A stretch of 49,429 nt of DNA from CAYWFF01 sp964458085 (lineage in GTDB: Bacteria; Patescibacteriota; Microgenomatia; UBA8517): positions 1 to 49,429 of the forward strand of contig CAYWFF010000004.1 in the NCBI GenBank assembly GCA_964458085.1, written 5' to 3'. The notes under the pieces were generated by a model that made no database searches, was not told the origin of the DNA, and saw nothing but the letters and a program-made list of their open reading frames with translations. The position numbers were made by a program, and so were the translations under genes. Of the stretch, positions 16,223 to 23,955 are shown piece after piece; positions within the stretch are counted from its first letter, which is position 1, and each line of letters opens with the position of its first letter.

Positions 16223-16281
16223 GGTTTGAATCTAACTGATTCAACAAAAACGGAATTTACAAATGACAAATAATTATTAAG

Positions 16282-16291
16282 AAAGGGGGTG
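16282..16291 (+). promoter_or_regulatory. Strong Shine-Dalgarno of the first repeat protein
   Basis: AAAGGGGGTG lies about 8 bases before ATG 16300. It is the strongest ribosome site in the window, where most first genes have none, and suggests high expression. Confidence 0.8.
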
Positions 16292-16299
16292 AATAGAAA

Positions 16300-17604
16300 A
16301 TGAATAAATTACAAAAACAAATCGCATCAGCTTTTGCAGCAGGATCATTGCTTCTAAATGTCGTGACACCGGTTCTTGGTGCTTCATACACCATTTCCGG
16401 AAACAACACCGACTCAACCAATTTTATTGACATTAATATGGATAAAGATACAGATGTCAATCAAAGCAATGAAGCCGATGTTCAAAACAACGTAACCGTT
16501 TCAGCAACAACAGGCGGTAATACCGCTAATGACGTTGCAGGCGGTGAAGTTTCTATTGACACAGGCAACGCTTCAACTGGAGTAAGCATCCAGAATGAGC
16601 TGAATGCAAATTGGGCTTCCGTCGAAACATGCGGAGATTGCGGAGTAGACGGTGAGTTCAAGATTTCTGGTAATAACACCGGAACAGATAATGACATTTC
16701 CTATAGACACGACTCAGAAGTAGACGTTGATCAGGATAATGATGCAGATGTCGAAAACAATGTTAACGTCACTGGCGACAGCGGCAATAACCATGTTAAC
16801 GACGCTGTAAACGGAGATGTTCGAATTGACACAGGAAGAGTGACTGTTAATCCAGTCATCATCCGAAACACTTTGAACGGAAACGTTGCATCAGTCAGAT
16901 CTGGTAATGGTGAAGAGGGAGAACTATCTCTCTGGATTACCAATAACAACACAGACAGTGATAACTACATCGATTTAGACTACGATTCAGATCTTGATCT
17001 TGATCAGGAAAATGATGCAGATGTCGAAAATGATGTTAACGTAGCTGGAAACAGCGGCGAAAACACTGCGAGTGACGTAGCCGGTGCAGAAATTGATATT
17101 GATACCGGAAACGTAGAAGTCGGAGTTTTGGTTGATACTATGGCTAACTTCAATATGGCTGAAGTCGAAGACTGTTGTATGGTTGACTTGGAAGCAACTA
17201 TTGCTAACAACAACACAGGAACAGACAACGATATGCAGTTGGATTTTGATGGTGACCTTGATGTCGATCAGGATAACGACCTTGAATGTGAAGGTGGATT
17301 TGGATATCCAAGCGTTCTTTCATACCTTTTGGGTGGTGGAGGAAAAGGAGGTAATTGTGCCGATGTTGACGTAACAGGAGACAGCGGAAACAATCATGTC
17401 AATGACGCAGTCACTGGCGGATCAGATCCTTCCATCGATACAGGCAACGCAGCCGTTGCAGTTGAAGTCTCAAACAGTGCAAACGTAAATACGTATGGCA
17501 CAGGAGCCTTCGAACTCCCCGGTGGAGAAACCTCAGTTGACATTGATCTTGATTTTGGCGGGCTTCTCGAAGCACTCCAAGATTTGATCGGTCTTTTGAG
17601 CTAA
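16300..17604 (+). CDS. Secreted acidic Asn/Asp-repeat protein (candidate S-layer or fibre)
   Basis: 434 residues. A signal peptide (1-29, ending VVTPVLGA) leads into four tandem repeats starting at residues 32, 122, 213 and 301 (periods 90, 91, 88). Each opens ISGNNTDS or similar, continues with alternating V/D strands such as DVDQDNDADVENNVNV, then GNN...ND.V.G and IDTGN. Alternating polar/hydrophobic spacing suggests stacked beta strands. Cysteines occur between repeats (Cys111/Cys114; Cys292/Cys293). The fourth repeat carries a Gly-rich insertion. The C-terminus is leucine-rich without an anchor, so it may be held by the next two proteins. A strong ribosome site and C/G-ending codon preference hint at high expression. 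No known family recognised. Confidence 0.85.
   Translation: MNKLQKQIASAFAAGSLLLNVVTPVLGASYTISGNNTDSTNFIDINMDKDTDVNQSNEADVQNNVTVSATTGGNTANDVAGGEVSIDTGNASTGVSIQNELNANWASVETCGDCGVDGEFKISGNNTGTDNDISYRHDSEVDVDQDNDADVENNVNVTGDSGNNHVNDAVNGDVRIDTGRVTVNPVIIRNTLNGNVASVRSGNGEEGELSLWITNNNTDSDNYIDLDYDSDLDLDQENDADVENDVNVAGNSGENTASDVAGAEIDIDTGNVEVGVLVDTMANFNMAEVEDCCMVDLEATIANNNTGTDNDMQLDFDGDLDVDQDNDLECEGGFGYPSVLSYLLGGGGKGGNCADVDVTGDSGNNHVNDAVTGGSDPSIDTGNAAVAVEVSNSANVNTYGTGAFELPGGETSVDIDLDFGGLLEALQDLIGLLS
16393..17480 (+). repeat. Four protein-level tandem repeats within the first repeat protein
   Basis: Units begin at 16393, 16663, 16936 and 17200 (270, 273 and 264 bases apart). They are conserved at the protein level but diverged in codons, for example the segment DSGNNHVNDAV in units 2 and 4 is written with different synonymous codons. 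They are therefore old repeats under selection, not recent DNA duplications. Confidence 0.8.
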
Positions 17605-17614
17605 TGTATGAGAT

Positions 17615-17638
17615 TGGTGGGGAGTTTTCTCCCCACCA
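17615..17638 (+). terminator. Strong hairpin after the first repeat protein, no T tract
   Basis: GGTGGGGAG (17616-17624), loop TTTT, CTCCCCACC (17629-17637), with one more T-A pair outside. Without a T run it is more likely an mRNA-stabilising or processing element than a full terminator; partial termination is also possible. Confidence 0.6.
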
Positions 17639-17677
17639 GCTCTACAAAGAAAAGAATTGGTATAAGTAAAAATTTAA

Positions 17678-19927
17678 ATGTTAAATATAAAAAAAATAAT
17701 TGCATCTTTAAGTATAGTGAGTGTTTTACTGGGTACTAATCCGGTCACTCCGCTTTATTTACTAAACTCTACGGTATTGGCAGAAGAACCTGCGCAGCCC
17801 AGTCAGCCATCCCAACCAACGGGTCCGACAGCGCCGACTTCACCATCGCAGCCATCAGATCCTGCAACCCCTACAAATCCAGAACAACCGACAGCGCCGA
17901 CTTCACCAACAAGTCCGACTCAACCCGGAAGCTCCACCCCAACACCGACTCCTTCACCGGCGGAGACAACTGATACAACTGATCAGAGTAGCCCAACCGA
18001 TACATCTTCTAATCTCGTGATTACGGAAACAGGTGATGAAAAACAAACTGACGGAATGGGTGATACAACAGTTAACTCAGGTGACGCTAATGCAATTGGG
18101 ACTCTGCAAAATAATGTAAATACTAATATTGCCGGAGTACAGACGGGTACAGGCTCTACGGGTACAAGTATAATTAATGAAGGCAATAACTCAGGAAGTA
18201 CAAATGTAACTTCAGCTGATACCTCAGAAGTTACAACTACTACTCAAACTAATAACGCAGTTATTACAAATGAGGCGCATGTTGTTGCTGACTCCGGGGA
18301 CAATACGGTACGCAATAACGTGGGTGGAGATGTGCTAATTCAGTCCGGCGATGCCAATACTGCACTTACCGTTGTAAATCAGGTAAATACAAATATAACA
18401 GGTGCAAATGTAGTGGAATTTAACGTAGTCGAAGACCATGTTGGAGACATTATTATTGACTTTACTAACCCCTGTGCAACAGGTGGCTGTGTTGCCGGGA
18501 TACCAACTTATTTGGCTAATACTGGCAACAACTCTGATTCAACTAACGTTGCAAATTCAACTGACTCTCAAGAAACGAACACTTTTCAAGGAAATGATGC
18601 AACAGTTGAAAACACTATTATTCTTGAAGCGGATAGCGGACACAATCTTGCTTCAGACATTGTTGGCGGAGATGTGGTAATTGAAACAGGAGATGCGAAT
18701 GTTTCCGCAAATGTTGTTAATTTTGTAAATAACAATATTGCAGGAAACGTTTATATGGGGGTAGTAAATATTTTCGGTGACTTGACCGGTGACTTAATTT
18801 TACCTGAACAGCAAGCCGGAAGTCAGGCAGATTCAGGAACCACTGTCTCAAACACCAACAACAATTCAGATTCTGATAACTTTGCAAGTGTTGACAATTC
18901 TGTATTAAATGAAGTTACTCAGGAAAATACAGCAAACGTTACCAATAATTTGACTATATCTGCAGATACGGGAGACAACGCCGCAAGGGACAATGTCAAC
19001 GGTAACAACAATGTTGAAACAGGCGATGCAAATGTAGTTGCCCAAGTGCTAAATGTAGTTAACAACAACGTATTAAACGGAGATTGGTGGGTAGTGCTTG
19101 TTAATGAAGCAGGAAATTGGATTGGGAAAATTGTCGGAAGCGACGAGAATGCGAATTTCGCAGGATCCGCGGGAACTGATTTTACAGTAAATCCTGACGG
19201 TACGGTTAACGTATCGAATAGTGGAAACAATACTGGGTCTCAAAACACCGCCAGCTCAACTTCATCAGTTGAAAACACTTTAACTCAACAAAATAATGGA
19301 AGTGTTACCAACAATTTGGAGCTAACAGCAAACACAGGTTCAAACACAGTAAAAGACGTTGCTGGAGGAGATAAATCAATTCAAACAGGCGATGCAAATG
19401 TTGTGGCAAGTGTAGTTAACTTCCTGAACAACAACTTTGCAGGAGGAAGAGTATACCTAACAGTTGTCAACGTCTTTGGCAAATGGATGGGTGACTTTGT
19501 GGCCCCCGGTCAGGAAAAAACTGCTGACACCTCTCAGAATGGCAACCATGATAATACATCCCAGGAAGAAAACACATCTGGAGTTGGGGGAAGTGGTGAC
19601 TTTGTAGCTCAAAATAATAATTCAGAAACCAGTAAAACCGAAACTACACAAAACCTGGCCGGAAGCGAAGTTGTGGTTCCTGAAGTTTTGGGAACAAAAA
19701 AATCTTCATTAATAAACCATGAAGCACCTATCGCCTTTACTAACGCTAATTTGGATAGTGTTGCAACAATCACACCTATGCCCGAAGATGAAGAAACTGC
19801 AGGCAAAAAAGTAGTTAAGCTTAACCTCGCCTGGTTATTCTTATTGACCCCTGCACTCCTTGTACCGATTTCAAGAAAGCGAAATAAAAATACCCTGCCT
19901 AAAAAAGGGTATGATAAAACAAATTAA
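17678..19927 (+). CDS. Large anchored Asn/Thr-repeat surface protein
   Basis: 749 residues. A signal peptide (about 1-35) is followed by a Pro/Ser/Thr/Gln linker (about 36-110), then about five diverged repeats (about 120-600). They share NNS.S.N, Q.N.A.V.N, ADSG.N, VGGD and I.TGDANV.., plus a second segment such as VVNFVNNNIAG and a hydrophobic VVNVFGKWMGD strand. A Cys pair (CATGGC) precedes one repeat. The C-terminus has EVLGTKK, an acidic stretch, a transmembrane helix (LNLAWLFLLTPALLVPI) and a basic tail. The repeat signature clearly relates it to both neighbours. No promoter or ribosome site of quality precedes it, so it should depend on the upstream transcript. Confidence 0.85.
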   Translation: MLNIKKIIASLSIVSVLLGTNPVTPLYLLNSTVLAEEPAQPSQPSQPTGPTAPTSPSQPSDPATPTNPEQPTAPTSPTSPTQPGSSTPTPTPSPAETTDTTDQSSPTDTSSNLVITETGDEKQTDGMGDTTVNSGDANAIGTLQNNVNTNIAGVQTGTGSTGTSIINEGNNSGSTNVTSADTSEVTTTTQTNNAVITNEAHVVADSGDNTVRNNVGGDVLIQSGDANTALTVVNQVNTNITGANVVEFNVVEDHVGDIIIDFTNPCATGGCVAGIPTYLANTGNNSDSTNVANSTDSQETNTFQGNDATVENTIILEADSGHNLASDIVGGDVVIETGDANVSANVVNFVNNNIAGNVYMGVVNIFGDLTGDLILPEQQAGSQADSGTTVSNTNNNSDSDNFASVDNSVLNEVTQENTANVTNNLTISADTGDNAARDNVNGNNNVETGDANVVAQVLNVVNNNVLNGDWWVVLVNEAGNWIGKIVGSDENANFAGSAGTDFTVNPDGTVNVSNSGNNTGSQNTASSTSSVENTLTQQNNGSVTNNLELTANTGSNTVKDVAGGDKSIQTGDANVVASVVNFLNNNFAGGRVYLTVVNVFGKWMGDFVAPGQEKTADTSQNGNHDNTSQEENTSGVGGSGDFVAQNNNSETSKTETTQNLAGSEVVVPEVLGTKKSSLINHEAPIAFTNANLDSVATITPMPEDEETAGKKVVKLNLAWLFLLTPALLVPISRKRNKNTLPKKGYDKTN

Positions 19928-21068
19928 AAAAACAAAAAAAGCACTTCTGTCGATTGTAATTATCTATTCGTTAATTATTAATCTTTATATTCCATCAGCA
20001 AGAGCAGAAGAAATTACGATTTCCGGAAATAACGAGAGCACTCAAAATTCCGTAACAATAAATAATAATGATAATACTTCAATTGCACAAACCAGTACTG
20101 GCGTAATACAAAACAATATCACCATTACCTCCAGCACAGGTGGAAATAGCATAGCTGACTCAACAGGTGAGAGTAACGTTATTTCAACAGGTAATGTAAA
20201 TACTACAATTGGTGTTACAACCGAAATGAACAGTTCAGTAAGTGAAGCTGGGTGTTGTGGAGATACAGAAAGTACTTACACTATTTCAAATAATAACAGT
20301 AACTCAGTTAATACAATTTCTGATTCTACCCAAAAGACTACATCAGTTGCAGTAAATCAACACGCAACAGTTACGAATAATGTAAATGGCACAATGACAA
20401 CTGGAGCAAATACTATTTCTGGAACAACCGGTTCAAATACAATCGATAGCGGAGATATAGAAGTTACCGGATCGATAGTAAACGGACCGATTAACGTTGC
20501 AAAATATACACTTAAAAAAGGAACTGAATCGGTTGAAACTTATATAAAAGATAATAATAGTGAATCACTTAATAGTATCACTATTAGCAAAAATGAAAAT
20601 GAAACTAATAGAATTAACAATAAAGCTGATATCGCAAACTTGGTTCTATTTGATATATTTACCGGCAATAATAAAGTTTCTGGTTCATTAGGAAAAACTA
20701 ACATTTTTACAGGCGATATTTTCTTTAACTTATTTATTAAAAACGGACCTTTAAATATTTCAGAATCTGTGATTGATTGCTGCCAAAAAAATGACGATAA
20801 TCCGGATGAACCTGAAGAACCGAATAAACCTGATGAACCGGAAAAGCCCATTACCCCTCCAGTAAATGGGGGAAATGGTGGAGGAGGTAACGGTGGAGGT
20901 GGAAATGGCGGAGAAGTCGAGGGAGATGGTATTGGTGGTCCAAACATCCTTGGTCTGTCGGATACCGCAAGTCCTGCAGCGCAAGCTCTTATCTTTTGGT
21001 TTGGTCTTTCACTTATAGCTTTCGGGATACGTTTAATTGTCCAAGAATTAGCTCCTAGTTACTCTTAA
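19911..21068 (+). CDS. Third Asn/Ser-repeat surface protein with Gly-rich stalk
   Basis: 385 residues. ATG 19911 is chosen because it follows AAAAAAGGG and gives a good signal peptide (about 1-33, ending PSARAEE); it overlaps the preceding gene by 17 bases. About three repeats (34-285) share ISGNNEST, NNIT..., GGN...D.TG and STGN. Vicinal cysteines CC occur at the first repeat junction (EAGCCGDTES) and at the end of the last repeat (VIDCCQKND). A Pro/Glu/Asp segment and a (GGGN)n stalk (about 315-335) follow, then ILGLSDTAS and a transmembrane helix (ALIFWFGLSLIAFGIRLIV). It is the short, anchored member of the trio. Confidence 0.83.
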   Translation: MIKQIKKTKKALLSIVIIYSLIINLYIPSARAEEITISGNNESTQNSVTINNNDNTSIAQTSTGVIQNNITITSSTGGNSIADSTGESNVISTGNVNTTIGVTTEMNSSVSEAGCCGDTESTYTISNNNSNSVNTISDSTQKTTSVAVNQHATVTNNVNGTMTTGANTISGTTGSNTIDSGDIEVTGSIVNGPINVAKYTLKKGTESVETYIKDNNSESLNSITISKNENETNRINNKADIANLVLFDIFTGNNKVSGSLGKTNIFTGDIFFNLFIKNGPLNISESVIDCCQKNDDNPDEPEEPNKPDEPEKPITPPVNGGNGGGGNGGGGNGGEVEGDGIGGPNILGLSDTASPAAQALIFWFGLSLIAFGIRLIVQELAPSYS

Positions 21069-21077
21069 AAAACTTAC

Positions 21078-21632
21078 ATGGAAAAAAAAGAAAGTAAACT
21101 AAGTCTTGGCATTGCTTTGGTATTGTTGGGGGGGTTGCTTATAATAGGTCATTTAAATCCTAATGACTCTTTAACGGGAAGTATTTCCAATGAACCTATT
21201 AACATTACGGGATTATCTCAAACTGCAGATGACGCAGTTGTACCGGAAAAAATAATAATTCCATCAGTTAATATTGATTTAGAAGTTAAACGATCACCTA
21301 TTGAAAACGGTTACTGGGTAGTATACGAAGATTCAGCTGCGTGGGGAGAAGATTCAGGGACTTTGGGTAAACCGGGAAACGTTGTGGTCTTTGCGCATGC
21401 ACGGGAAGGTCAGTTTTTACCCCTCAAAGATATCAAGGCAAATGAACCAGTTTACCTAATTGCTGATTCTGTAAATTACGAATACCTCATCATGGAAATC
21501 AAAGAAGTATTTCCTGATGAGATTGAGGTGGTAGCACCAACCACCGATGAAACACTGACCCTATATACCTGTAGCGGTTTTCAGGACGAAAAACGATTGA
21601 TTGTAGTAGCCAAAAGAGTATACGATTCCTAA
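21078..21632 (+). CDS. Sortase of the repeat-protein cluster
   Basis: Membrane-bound cysteine transpeptidase of 184 residues. An N-terminal helix (about 8-24, LGIALVLLGGLLIIGHL) anchors it; the catalytic His107 is in VFAHAREG, Cys165 in LYTCSGFQ and Arg173 in DEKRLIVV. The insertion pattern resembles small class D/E/F sortases, but the class cannot be fixed by eye. It lies 9 bases after the third repeat protein and is the obvious candidate to attach or polymerise the cluster's surface proteins. Canonical LPXTG signals were not seen in the three neighbours, only VLG/ILG-type motifs before their membrane helices, so its substrate motif is open. Confidence 0.9.
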   Translation: MEKKESKLSLGIALVLLGGLLIIGHLNPNDSLTGSISNEPINITGLSQTADDAVVPEKIIIPSVNIDLEVKRSPIENGYWVVYEDSAAWGEDSGTLGKPGNVVVFAHAREGQFLPLKDIKANEPVYLIADSVNYEYLIMEIKEVFPDEIEVVAPTTDETLTLYTCSGFQDEKRLIVVAKRVYDS

Positions 21633-21644
21633 AGCTTTGGCGTA

Positions 21645-21674
21645 TTGATTCCTACGTACAAACCGCGGTATGAT
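21645..21674 (+). promoter_or_regulatory. Promoter of the CAP-domain gene, fixes its start
   Basis: TTGATT (21645-21650), 18 bases, TATGAT (21669-21674). ATG 21682 follows after 7 bases; the upstream ATG at 21670 lies inside the -10 box and is rejected as the start. Confidence 0.7.
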
Positions 21675-21681
21675 AGATGAT

Positions 21682-22662
21682 ATGACCTTTGCCCAAAGTG
21701 TAGTCCATTTTTGCATTCCGCATCACACGAATAACCACAAAGCAAAAGCACTGCACGCTTCAAGTCTTCTAATAATTAGCATAACAATAATTTGCTACCA
21801 ACTATTTTTATCCTTACTCCCACACGCTTCCCGTATCCCGATTCTCGGTTATGCGGCAAACATTTCAATTGAGGAAGTAGTAAATTTAACAAACCAGAAA
21901 CGCCAGGAGGCAGGTTTATCAGCCTTAAATATTAATCCTTTGTTATCTTCTGCTGCCAAGGCAAAAGCGGAACATATGCTGGCAAACGATTACTGGGCGC
22001 ACGTTGCTCCTGACGGAACAGAGCCATGGAAATTCTTTACAGATTCTGGTTATAAATACCGTTATGCCGGTGAAAATTTGGCCAGGGATTTTTCCAATGC
22101 AACGTCAGCGATAGATGCATGGATGGCTTCCCCAAGTCATAAAGAAAATATGTTGTCATCAAAATATAAAGAAATCGGTATCGCGGTTGTTGAGGGAGAT
22201 TTGGCAGGTGTAGATACAACGCTTATCGTTCAACTTTTCGGAACTACACTGGTCGATACCACACCGTCAGTTCCTATTGCTCAGGCAAAACAAAACATCG
22301 CAGTACCGACAACAATACCCGTGGTAACCGTTGTTCCTACTTCAGCCTATACACCGACTCCTACAGTCAGTGAAACGGTTTTTCTTGCAGAAGTAACCCC
22401 CATACCTTCCCCTCAAGCCCGTTTAGCAAATGACATACAGGCATCTTCCGGCAAGTCACAAGTACTGATTTCTCCCTTTAACACCACACGCACACTGTCA
22501 ATGGTTACAATTATAAGTATTATCGGCATAACTCTGATTGATTGGACGGTCGCTACTCATCGCCGTGTCCAGAGAATTGGCGGTCGTACTTTTGCTCATG
22601 TTGGTTTTCTGGGAATGATACTGGCACTTGTGCTGCTTGCAAAAGCCGGGCAAATTATATAG
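21682..22662 (+). CDS. CAP-domain (SCP-like) membrane protein
   Basis: 326 residues. An N-terminal helix (about 29-50) precedes a CAP domain (about 70-185) of the bacterial YkwD type: VVNLTNQKRQEAGLSALN, HMLANDYWAHVAPDG, YRYAGENLARDFSNA, WMASPSHKENML and GIAVVEG. The conserved His/Glu residues of the CAP cavity are present. A Pro/Thr linker follows, then two C-terminal transmembrane helices. Bacterial CAP proteins are extracytoplasmic; no single activity is established, but wall or protein binding is common. It has its own leaderless promoter yet directly follows the sortase, so it may assist assembly of the surface layer. Confidence 0.88.
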   Translation: MTFAQSVVHFCIPHHTNNHKAKALHASSLLIISITIICYQLFLSLLPHASRIPILGYAANISIEEVVNLTNQKRQEAGLSALNINPLLSSAAKAKAEHMLANDYWAHVAPDGTEPWKFFTDSGYKYRYAGENLARDFSNATSAIDAWMASPSHKENMLSSKYKEIGIAVVEGDLAGVDTTLIVQLFGTTLVDTTPSVPIAQAKQNIAVPTTIPVVTVVPTSAYTPTPTVSETVFLAEVTPIPSPQARLANDIQASSGKSQVLISPFNTTRTLSMVTIISIIGITLIDWTVATHRRVQRIGGRTFAHVGFLGMILALVLLAKAGQII

Positions 22663-22671
22663 CGTAAGAGT

Positions 22672-22938
22672 ATGCATACCACAAAAGCTTCTAAACACAT
22701 TCATCACTATTTACCGCTGGTAAGTATTTTCCTTGCCGGTATAGGAGGCTTTCTTATGTTTTCATACGATAAGTGGTTGCAGATTGGGGTGGTTGTAGCG
22801 ATTGCCTGTTCATATGTGGCATGGGGTATAATACATCACTATTTGCATCATGATTTACATATTTCAACGATAGCGGAGTATGTACTAATTGCGGTTTTAG
22901 GTTTGTTTACAATTATTACTGTAATTATAAGAACCTAA
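22672..22938 (+). CDS. Small three-helix membrane protein, unknown
   Basis: 88 residues. Three hydrophobic helices are predicted (about 13-31, 35-55 and 64-86), separated by short loops; the loop HHYLHHDLHIS is His-rich, as is the N-terminus (KHIHHYL). The histidines could bind metal, but this is only composition. Position 9 bases after the CAP gene suggests co-transcription. Convergent galU ends 5 bases downstream with no visible terminator between. No family is recognised. Confidence 0.7.
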   Translation: MHTTKASKHIHHYLPLVSIFLAGIGGFLMFSYDKWLQIGVVVAIACSYVAWGIIHHYLHHDLHISTIAEYVLIAVLGLFTIITVIIRT

Positions 22939-22943
22939 ATTTG

Positions 22944-23855
22944 TTACTTGGAGAACTTACCCAGATCTAAGCTTTGTAAAAATTTAGCAAAATCCTTTCC
23001 TATATCTTCACGTTCTAATGCAAAGTGAACTTGGGTTCTCATATAGCGAAGCGGATCACCGGTTGTCATCCATTCCCCGTCTATCCTGGCTGCGTAAACA
23101 GGCTTTCTCTTGGCGTACTGGAATATGGCATCAGTCAACCACAGCTCTCCGTCTATACCCAAACTATTACTTTCATAATTATCAACCAAAATATCAATTA
23201 TTTCATGATTAAGAACAAATCTTCCGAATTGTGCCAGGTTTGAGGGAGCGTCTTTTGGATCGGGTTTTTCAACTACATCAAGAACTCTATCTTCTGAGTT
23301 TTCGGCTAATTTATAAATACCGTAACGTTTTACCTCTTCGGTAGGGACTTCCTGAACTGCCACCACAACAGAGTCTTTTCGTTTTTTAGAATAATCAATT
23401 ATCTGTTTGACACACGGCTTTTTAGCTAAAACCAAATCATCGCCGAACATATATACAAACCGCTCACCTTTGTCTATTAAATCCTTAACTGTCAAAAGAG
23501 GAGTTCCGTTACCATAGGGTAAGTGTTTCCTTTGCCTAACATAAACTACGTTTGCCATTTGAGCTACCTGCCTTACTTTTTCAAGCATTTCATATTTTCC
23601 GTTTGCTTCCAACATGTGCTCAAGTTCCATGTTTGAGTCAAAATGGTTTTCCAAACTTGATTGACCAAAACGGGTCACTATGATTATATCCTCAATACCT
23701 GATTCAACAGCCTCCTCTACCAAATATTGAATTATTGGTTTGTCAATTATGGGGAGCATTTCTTTGGGTTGGTTTTTGGTTGCAGGAAGGAACCGAGTAC
23801 CGTAACCAGCAGCTGCTATAACTGCTTTTCTGATTTTTCCGTTTTTCTTTTTCAT
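22944..23855 (-). CDS. galU: UTP-glucose-1-phosphate uridylyltransferase
   Basis: Predicted to make UDP-glucose from UTP and glucose-1-phosphate for glycan and glucan synthesis. The nucleotide-binding N-terminus AVIAAAGYGTRFLPATK, the KEMLPIIDKPIIQYLVEEA segment, VRQRKHLPYGNG.L and the product-binding Asp/Gly residues of FGDDLVL are all in place. The 303 residues match the family. ATG 23855 is chosen over TTG 23864 because the -10 box ends at 23865, immediately adjacent to the TTG. Divergent from the YkuK-like gene across a 100-base region with back-to-back promoters. Confidence 0.94.
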   Translation of the reverse strand: MKKKNGKIRKAVIAAAGYGTRFLPATKNQPKEMLPIIDKPIIQYLVEEAVESGIEDIIIVTRFGQSSLENHFDSNMELEHMLEANGKYEMLEKVRQVAQMANVVYVRQRKHLPYGNGTPLLTVKDLIDKGERFVYMFGDDLVLAKKPCVKQIIDYSKKRKDSVVVAVQEVPTEEVKRYGIYKLAENSEDRVLDVVEKPDPKDAPSNLAQFGRFVLNHEIIDILVDNYESNSLGIDGELWLTDAIFQYAKRKPVYAARIDGEWMTTGDPLRYMRTQVHFALEREDIGKDFAKFLQSLDLGKFSK

Positions 23856-23864
23856 GGTAGGCAA

Positions 23865-23893
23865 ATTATACGCCAGGGTAGATTAACTAGCAA
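23865..23893 (-). promoter_or_regulatory. galU promoter
   Basis: On the minus strand TTGCTA (23893-23888), 17 bases, TATAAT (23870-23865); ATG 23855 follows after 9 bases, giving an untranslated leader of at most a few bases. Confidence 0.75.
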
Positions 23894-23918
23894 TAACTGT
23901 TGTATTGGGCTCAAGCAA

Positions 23919-23947
23919 TTGCTCAACTCAGGTCAACAGCGTATAAT
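23919..23947 (+). promoter_or_regulatory. Promoter of the YkuK-like gene
   Basis: TTGCTC (23919-23924), 17 bases, TATAAT (23942-23947). ATG 23956 follows after 8 bases; the GTG at 23950 is only 2 bases after the -10 and is unlikely to be used. Confidence 0.75.
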
Positions 23948-23955
23948 TTGTGCGT

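Larger units (their letters stand above)
15852..16299 (+). other. 448-base non-coding region: leader of the repeat-protein cluster
   Basis: No convincing gene. It holds an 8-base inverted repeat (TAAATAAG 15845-15852 with CTTATTTA 15866-15873) just at the preceding stop, two promoters (16024-16053 and 16114-16142), a long hairpin with a T tract (16156-16222), a 7-base inverted repeat (TTGAATC 16226-16232 with GATTCAA 16238-16244) and a strong ribosome site. Bases 15875-16020 show nothing I can interpret. Confidence 0.7.

Noticed and set aside
16218..16245. tRNA-like T-arm (GGTTTGAATC)
   Set aside because: No acceptor, D or anticodon stem fits around it, and the loop lacks the TTC; it belongs to a simple inverted repeat.
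15652..16300. Prophage or mobile element boundary in the long intergenic region
   Set aside because: No integrase, transposase, terminal inverted repeats or target duplication was seen there or elsewhere in the window.
20540..20947. Minus-strand open frame of 135 codons
   Set aside because: It is the complement of the glycine-rich stalk and Pro/Glu segment of the third repeat protein, giving an artefactual Pro-rich product.
16300..21068. CRISPR array or DNA-level satellite repeats
   Set aside because: The repeats are protein-level, 90-115 residues long, with diverged codons and no constant spacer pattern.
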